Shown here piece after piece: positions 59,604 to 64,000 of a stretch of DNA of 64,000 nt; the stretch's first letter is position 1, and each line of letters opens with the position of its first letter. Source of the DNA: Paroceanicella profunda (GTDB lineage Bacteria > Pseudomonadota > Alphaproteobacteria > Rhodobacterales > Rhodobacteraceae). The DNA is taken from positions 3,192,501 through 3,256,500 of the forward strand of contig NZ_CP040818.1 in assembly GCF_005887635.2 (NCBI RefSeq), in the 5' to 3' direction. Both the position numbers and the translations under genes were made by a program. The notes below the pieces were generated by a model. It saw only the letters and a program-made list of their open reading frames with translations, was not told the DNA's origin and made no database searches.

Positions 59604-61016
59604 TCACTCTTCCTCTTCCTCGTCGAGCGCGGCGATGCGCGCTCCGCCGCGTGACAGGGTCACCACGTTGAGAGACTTCAGCTTGCGGTGCAGCGCCGAC
59701 CGCTCCATGCCCACGAAACTGGCGGTGCGCGAGATATTCCCGCTGAACCGGTTGATCTGCGCCACCAGGTACTCGCGCTCGAACACCTCGCGCGCCTCGC
59801 GCAGCGGCAGCGACACGAGGTCCAGCATCAGGGAATCCGAGCCATTCTCGCCACTTCGCGCCGCCGCCTCACGCGGCAGTTCGGACACCTGGATCGGGCC
59901 CTTCTCCGGCCCGAGGATCAGCAGCCGCTCGATGAGGTTGCGCAGCTGGCGCACGTTGCCGGGCCAGGGCAGCGTCTGCAAGGCGGCATCGGCCTCCGGG
60001 CTGAAGTCGCGCAGCGGCAGGCCCTGCTCGCGGTGCAGCTTTTCCACGTAGTAGCGGCAGAGCGGCGGAATGTCCTCCCGCCGGCTGTCGAGCGCGGGAA
60101 TGTCGATCGGCACCACGTTGAGACGGTGGTACAATTCCTCCCGGAAGCGCCCCTCCGCGATCTCGATGGTGAGGTTGCGGTTCGTGGCCGAGATCACCCG
60201 CACATCCACCCGCACCGTGTCGGAGCCGCCAACCCGCGCAAAGCTCTGGTCCACCAGGACGCGCAGGATTTTCGACTGCGTTCCCAAGGGCATGTCCGAC
60301 ACTTCGTCGATGAACAGAATGCCGCGATGCGCCTGCTCGAACAGGCCGGGGTCATGCGCGGAGCGGTCCGGATACTCCCGCCCGAACAGCACCTCCTCCA
60401 TGCGCTCGGGGGCGATGGTCGCGGCGTTCACCACGATGAAGGGCCCGTCCGCACGCTCCGACTTGCGGTGGATGTAGCGCGCCGCAACCTCCTTGCCGCT
60501 GCCCGGGGGGCCGGCCAGAAGCACGCGGCTGTTGGTTTTGGCCACCCGGTCCAGCTTGGTGCGCAGGGCGCGCATGGCACCGCTCTCGCCGATCATCTCC
60601 GCCTCGGCCTGCTCGCGCCGGCGCAGCGCCGCGTTGGAGCGGCGTAGCTTCGAGGCCTCCAGCGCCCGGTCAACGACGACCATCAACTGGTCGATATTGA
60701 ACGGCTTTTCGATGAAGTCATAGGCGCCCTGCTTCACGGCCGCGACTGCAAGCTCCACGTTGCCGTGCCCGGAGATGATCACCACCGGCAGGTCCGGATT
60801 GTCGCGTCGCGCGGTCTTGAGGATCTCGATCCCGTCCATGCGGCTGTCCTGCAGCCAGATGTCGAGCACCACCAGGTCGGGCGCGCGTTCGTTGATGGCC
60901 GCCAGGGCCGTGTCCGCGTCCCAGGCCATCCGGGTCTGATGACCTTCGTCCGCAAGGATTTCCGTGAGCAGCGTGCGAATGTCGGGCTCGTCGTCTACTA
61001 CTAGTATTTCTGTCAT
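59604..61016 (-). CDS. ntrX: Nitrogen/redox response regulator NtrX lacking the GAFTGA loop
   Basis: A 470-residue response regulator with a receiver domain (DDE near 8-10, phospho-acceptor D52 in LVVLDIWLQ), an AAA+ domain (Walker A LLAGPPGSGKE, Walker B GILFIDEVSDMP) and a C-terminal Fis-type HTH. Where sigma-54 activators carry GAFTGA, the sequence reads LFGREYPDRSAHDPGLFEQA. It therefore probably does not activate sigma-54 and may act with other sigma factors or as a repressor. Its ATG overlaps the ntrY stop (ATGA). Confidence 0.95.
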   Translation of the reverse strand: MTEILVVDDEPDIRTLLTEILADEGHQTRMAWDADTALAAINERAPDLVVLDIWLQDSRMDGIEILKTARRDNPDLPVVIISGHGNVELAVAAVKQGAYDFIEKPFNIDQLMVVVDRALEASKLRRSNAALRRREQAEAEMIGESGAMRALRTKLDRVAKTNSRVLLAGPPGSGKEVAARYIHRKSERADGPFIVVNAATIAPERMEEVLFGREYPDRSAHDPGLFEQAHRGILFIDEVSDMPLGTQSKILRVLVDQSFARVGGSDTVRVDVRVISATNRNLTIEIAEGRFREELYHRLNVVPIDIPALDSRREDIPPLCRYYVEKLHREQGLPLRDFSPEADAALQTLPWPGNVRQLRNLIERLLILGPEKGPIQVSELPREAAARSGENGSDSLMLDLVSLPLREAREVFEREYLVAQINRFSGNISRTASFVGMERSALHRKLKSLNVVTLSRGGARIAALDEEEEE

Positions 61017-63283
61017 GCGGCTGTCCCTGCTCGGGTTTCTCGGGGCACGGGCTCCACGGGGATGCGGATGCGCGCCAGCGCGCCCACATGCCCGGTCTCG
61101 TCCGCGGCAGCGTCGGAAAGCTCGAGCCGCCCCGAATGTTCCTCAACAATCTTGCGCACGATGGACAGGCCGAGGCCGGTGCCCTTCTCGCGCGTCGTCA
61201 CATAGGGTTCGAACAGCCGCGCGCGCTGGTGCGCGGGCAGTCCGATACCGTTGTCCTCGATGCTCAGCACCGCGGTTCCCGCCTCCTCCGCGAGACGGAC
61301 GGAGATCTGGCCCTTCGGCGCATCAGGATTCTTTTCCTTACGGGTATCAATGGCTTCGCCTGCGTTCTTTATGAGGTTGGTGAGCGCCTGTCCGATCAGC
61401 GTCGGGTCCAGCACGGCATAAAGCGGCGCCTCGGGCAGCGATATCGAGAAGGCGATATCGGGCCGTCCGCTCTTCTGAAGCAGCACCGCGTCGCGCACGA
61501 GGGAGACGAAATCCTCCCGCCTTGCCTGCGGCGCGGGCATGCGGGCGAACTTGGAGAACTCGTCCACGATGCGCCGCAGGTCGCCGGTCTGGCGGATGAT
61601 CACGTCGGCGTAATGGTTGAAATTGTCCCGCTCCGTGTCGATCTGCGGCCCGAACTTGCGCTTCAGCCGCTCGGCGGAGAGCTGGATCGGGGTGAGCGGG
61701 TTCTTGATCTCATGCGCGATGCGCCGGGCCACATCGCCCCAGGCCGCCATGCGCTGCGCGGAGACGAGATCGGTGATGTCGTCGAAGGTGATCACGTAGC
61801 CTTCCGTCTCCCCGTCCACCGCGCGCGAGGAGATCCGCACCAGAAAGTCGCGATTGCGGTTGGCCACGCTCGCGTGCACCTGGTCCTGGATCACCGACCG
61901 GCCCTCGGCGCGCATGCGGTTGAACAGGTCGCCGAAGGTGGGCGCGGAATCGCACAGCGGCTGGCCCGCGTCCTGGCGCGCGTCGATCATCTCGCGCGCG
62001 GCGCCGTTCATCACCTCCACCGTGCCGTCGCGGTCCAGCCCGATCACGCCGGCCGTGACCCCGGACAGCACGGCCGCGAACAGCCGCCGCCGGCGTTCCG
62101 TCTCGAGATTTGCTGCCACCAGCGCGTCACGCTGGCCCTTTACCTGCTCCGTCATGCGGTTGAATATGCGGCTGAGCATGGCGATTTCATCGTCGCCCTT
62201 CTCCTCCACCACCCGGACATCGAAATCTCCCGCGCCCACGCGCTGCGCGGCGCCGGCGAGCCGGCCCACGGGGCTGGCCAGCCGGTCGGCGAACCACAGG
62301 CTCAGCCACATGGCCGCCAGGATGACGATGAGCGCGAACCCGAGATAGATCAGCGCGAATTCCAGCAGAAGCTGGCCGCGTTCCTTCTCCAGCTGCTGGT
62401 AGAAGTTCACCGTGTCCTTCGTCTCGTCGAGCAGGGTGAGGATGCCGCCGTCCACCACGCGCGTCACGTAGAGGAACCGGTCAGCGAAGCCGGCGAGCTG
62501 GATCAGCGCGCGGAACTCGCTGTTCGGCCAGTCCTCGATGATGGCGATGTCGCCGCCGATCGCCACGTCGATGCTCTCCTCCGAGGGCTTGTCGAAGTCG
62601 AACAGGTAGCTGTCGGAGCCGCGCACCACGATGTCGCCCATGCCGTCGATCACGTAGGCCTCGGGCAGCTCGCGCTGGATCTGCGCCTGTCCGCGGGCCA
62701 GCAGCTCGCGCAGGTCTCCGGGGGCGAGCAGCGGGTTGCGCTCCTTGGCGTGCTCCAGGTAGGAGGCCAGCAGCTGCAGGTCGCCCTTCAGGTTCTCGCG
62801 ATGCTCGTTCTCATAGGCCTGCGCGGCGGCGAGCGAGGTGCCGAGCACCGTGCGCACCCGGTCGGAGAACCAGGTCTCCAGCCCGAAGTTGATCGAGGCG
62901 GTGGCGAAGAAGGCCACGAGGATGGTCGGCGCCATGGCCACCACCGAGAACACCAGCATCAGGCGCATGTGCAGGCGCGAGCCGGCGGATTTCTTGCGCC
63001 GGTCGGCGATCATCCGGGCGATGCGATAGGCCACCAGCGCCGCGATCACCAGGACGTAGAGCAGGTCCACCAGGATGACGAAGCGCAGTGGCAGCGGCGC
63101 CACGGGGCCCGCGAAGGCTCCCAGTGCGAACACCGTCGCGATGGCCAGCGCCGGCCCCAGGACGACCAGTGAAATCGTGAGTATGTTCCGCATCCGGCGC
63201 GAGCGGGAGGCGCGGCTGAACCATTCCGCCGCACGCACCGGAAGGCTTCCTGTCACTGTGCGCAAGCGATCTCCGGGCCACAA
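61013..63283 (-). CDS. ntrY: Sensor histidine kinase NtrY
   Basis: A 756-residue membrane sensor kinase. About four N-terminal spans enclose a periplasmic region, then come HAMP (near RVGAGDFDVRV), PAS, HisKA with H in RRIAHEIKNPLTPIQLSAER, and HATPase_c with NLIKNAGEAIDTR and DNGIGLPAHQ plus GTGLGLSIVRKI. It phosphorylates NtrX. The start is likely TTG at 63283, with downstream alternatives such as a GTG near residue 11. It follows ntrC after 13 nt. Confidence 0.94.
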   Translation of the reverse strand: MWPGDRLRTVTGSLPVRAAEWFSRASRSRRMRNILTISLVVLGPALAIATVFALGAFAGPVAPLPLRFVILVDLLYVLVIAALVAYRIARMIADRRKKSAGSRLHMRLMLVFSVVAMAPTILVAFFATASINFGLETWFSDRVRTVLGTSLAAAQAYENEHRENLKGDLQLLASYLEHAKERNPLLAPGDLRELLARGQAQIQRELPEAYVIDGMGDIVVRGSDSYLFDFDKPSEESIDVAIGGDIAIIEDWPNSEFRALIQLAGFADRFLYVTRVVDGGILTLLDETKDTVNFYQQLEKERGQLLLEFALIYLGFALIVILAAMWLSLWFADRLASPVGRLAGAAQRVGAGDFDVRVVEEKGDDEIAMLSRIFNRMTEQVKGQRDALVAANLETERRRRLFAAVLSGVTAGVIGLDRDGTVEVMNGAAREMIDARQDAGQPLCDSAPTFGDLFNRMRAEGRSVIQDQVHASVANRNRDFLVRISSRAVDGETEGYVITFDDITDLVSAQRMAAWGDVARRIAHEIKNPLTPIQLSAERLKRKFGPQIDTERDNFNHYADVIIRQTGDLRRIVDEFSKFARMPAPQARREDFVSLVRDAVLLQKSGRPDIAFSISLPEAPLYAVLDPTLIGQALTNLIKNAGEAIDTRKEKNPDAPKGQISVRLAEEAGTAVLSIEDNGIGLPAHQRARLFEPYVTTREKGTGLGLSIVRKIVEEHSGRLELSDAAADETGHVGALARIRIPVEPVPRETRAGTAA

Positions 63284-63296
63284 ACCTGTTGCATGA

Positions 63297-64000
<704 letters not shown>

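Noticed and set aside
56290..60051. A 1253-codon open frame on the plus strand across trkH and trkA
   Set aside because: Both genes on the minus strand are clear. The plus-strand frame is low-complexity and arises from codon bias in GC-rich DNA.

Overview
The window looks like a chromosomal segment of a very GC-rich alphaproteobacterium of the order Rhodobacterales (Rhodobacteraceae/Paracoccaceae sensu lato). The evidence is gene content and order: ccmA-ccmB-ccmC-ccmD-(ccmG), acnA, infC and thrS, tatABC with a DUF815 ATPase, pcm next to a LysM/M23 lipoprotein, and the block ntrC-ntrY-ntrX-trkA-trkH-hfq-hflX. Several small conserved families typical of that order also occur (DUF2852, DUF1223, the PF13769 'virulence factor' next to folate genes). 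The genus cannot be named from sequence alone. No rRNA, tRNA, CRISPR array, transposase or phage gene was seen.

Layout. 1-2658 (minus): cytochrome c maturation, interrupted between ccmB and ccmC by a repeat-bearing 382-bp spacer. 2929-6638 (plus): aconitase and a DUF1223 protein. 6677-8946 (minus): an acyltransferase and a MATE exporter. 9045-10347 (minus): a three-gene nitrile hydratase/thiocyanate hydrolase-like enzyme. 10453-13100 (minus): infC (apparently with an AUA start codon) and thrS. 13179-24416 (all minus): two DMT exporters, bpt, RDD and DUF2852 membrane proteins, a TetR regulator, ppk2, metA behind a structured leader RNA, an ATPase, ppa, a YbjN-like protein and a DEAD-box helicase. 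24716-26479 (plus): fpr and a lower-GC PD-(D/E)XK-like gene. 26485-29888 (minus): a fatty acid hydroxylase-type protein, prfC and a degenerate ABC ATPase. 30120-35135 (plus): an atypical SDR, an orphan ABC ATPase, tatABC and DUF815. 35273-38507 (minus): an NlpD-like lipoprotein, pcm and a cation diffusion facilitator. 39065-44022 (minus): a folate/corrinoid one-carbon module. 44304-54545 (plus): metF, ppx/gppA, rlmE, guaB, ugpBAEC, and thiD under a TPP riboswitch. 54657-64000 (minus): hflX, hfq, trkH, trkA, ntrX, ntrY and partial ntrC.

The genes are mostly housekeeping functions: energy metabolism, translation, methionine and one-carbon metabolism, potassium and nitrogen control, and protein export. 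The less ordinary parts are: (i) a folded RNA that would hide the metA ribosome-binding site; (ii) the split three-subunit nitrile hydratase-like enzyme with a His-rich leader; (iii) an AUA-started infC; (iv) noncoding minisatellites with 91-bp and 41-bp periods in long GC-rich spacers; (v) a possible coupled leader ORF with 11-residue repeats between the TPP riboswitch and thiD; (vi) several enzymes that lack canonical catalytic residues; and (vii) a corrinoid activation module with no corrinoid protein in view.

All coordinates and motifs were read by eye from sequence and translations. Family names come from motif recognition, not from a database search.
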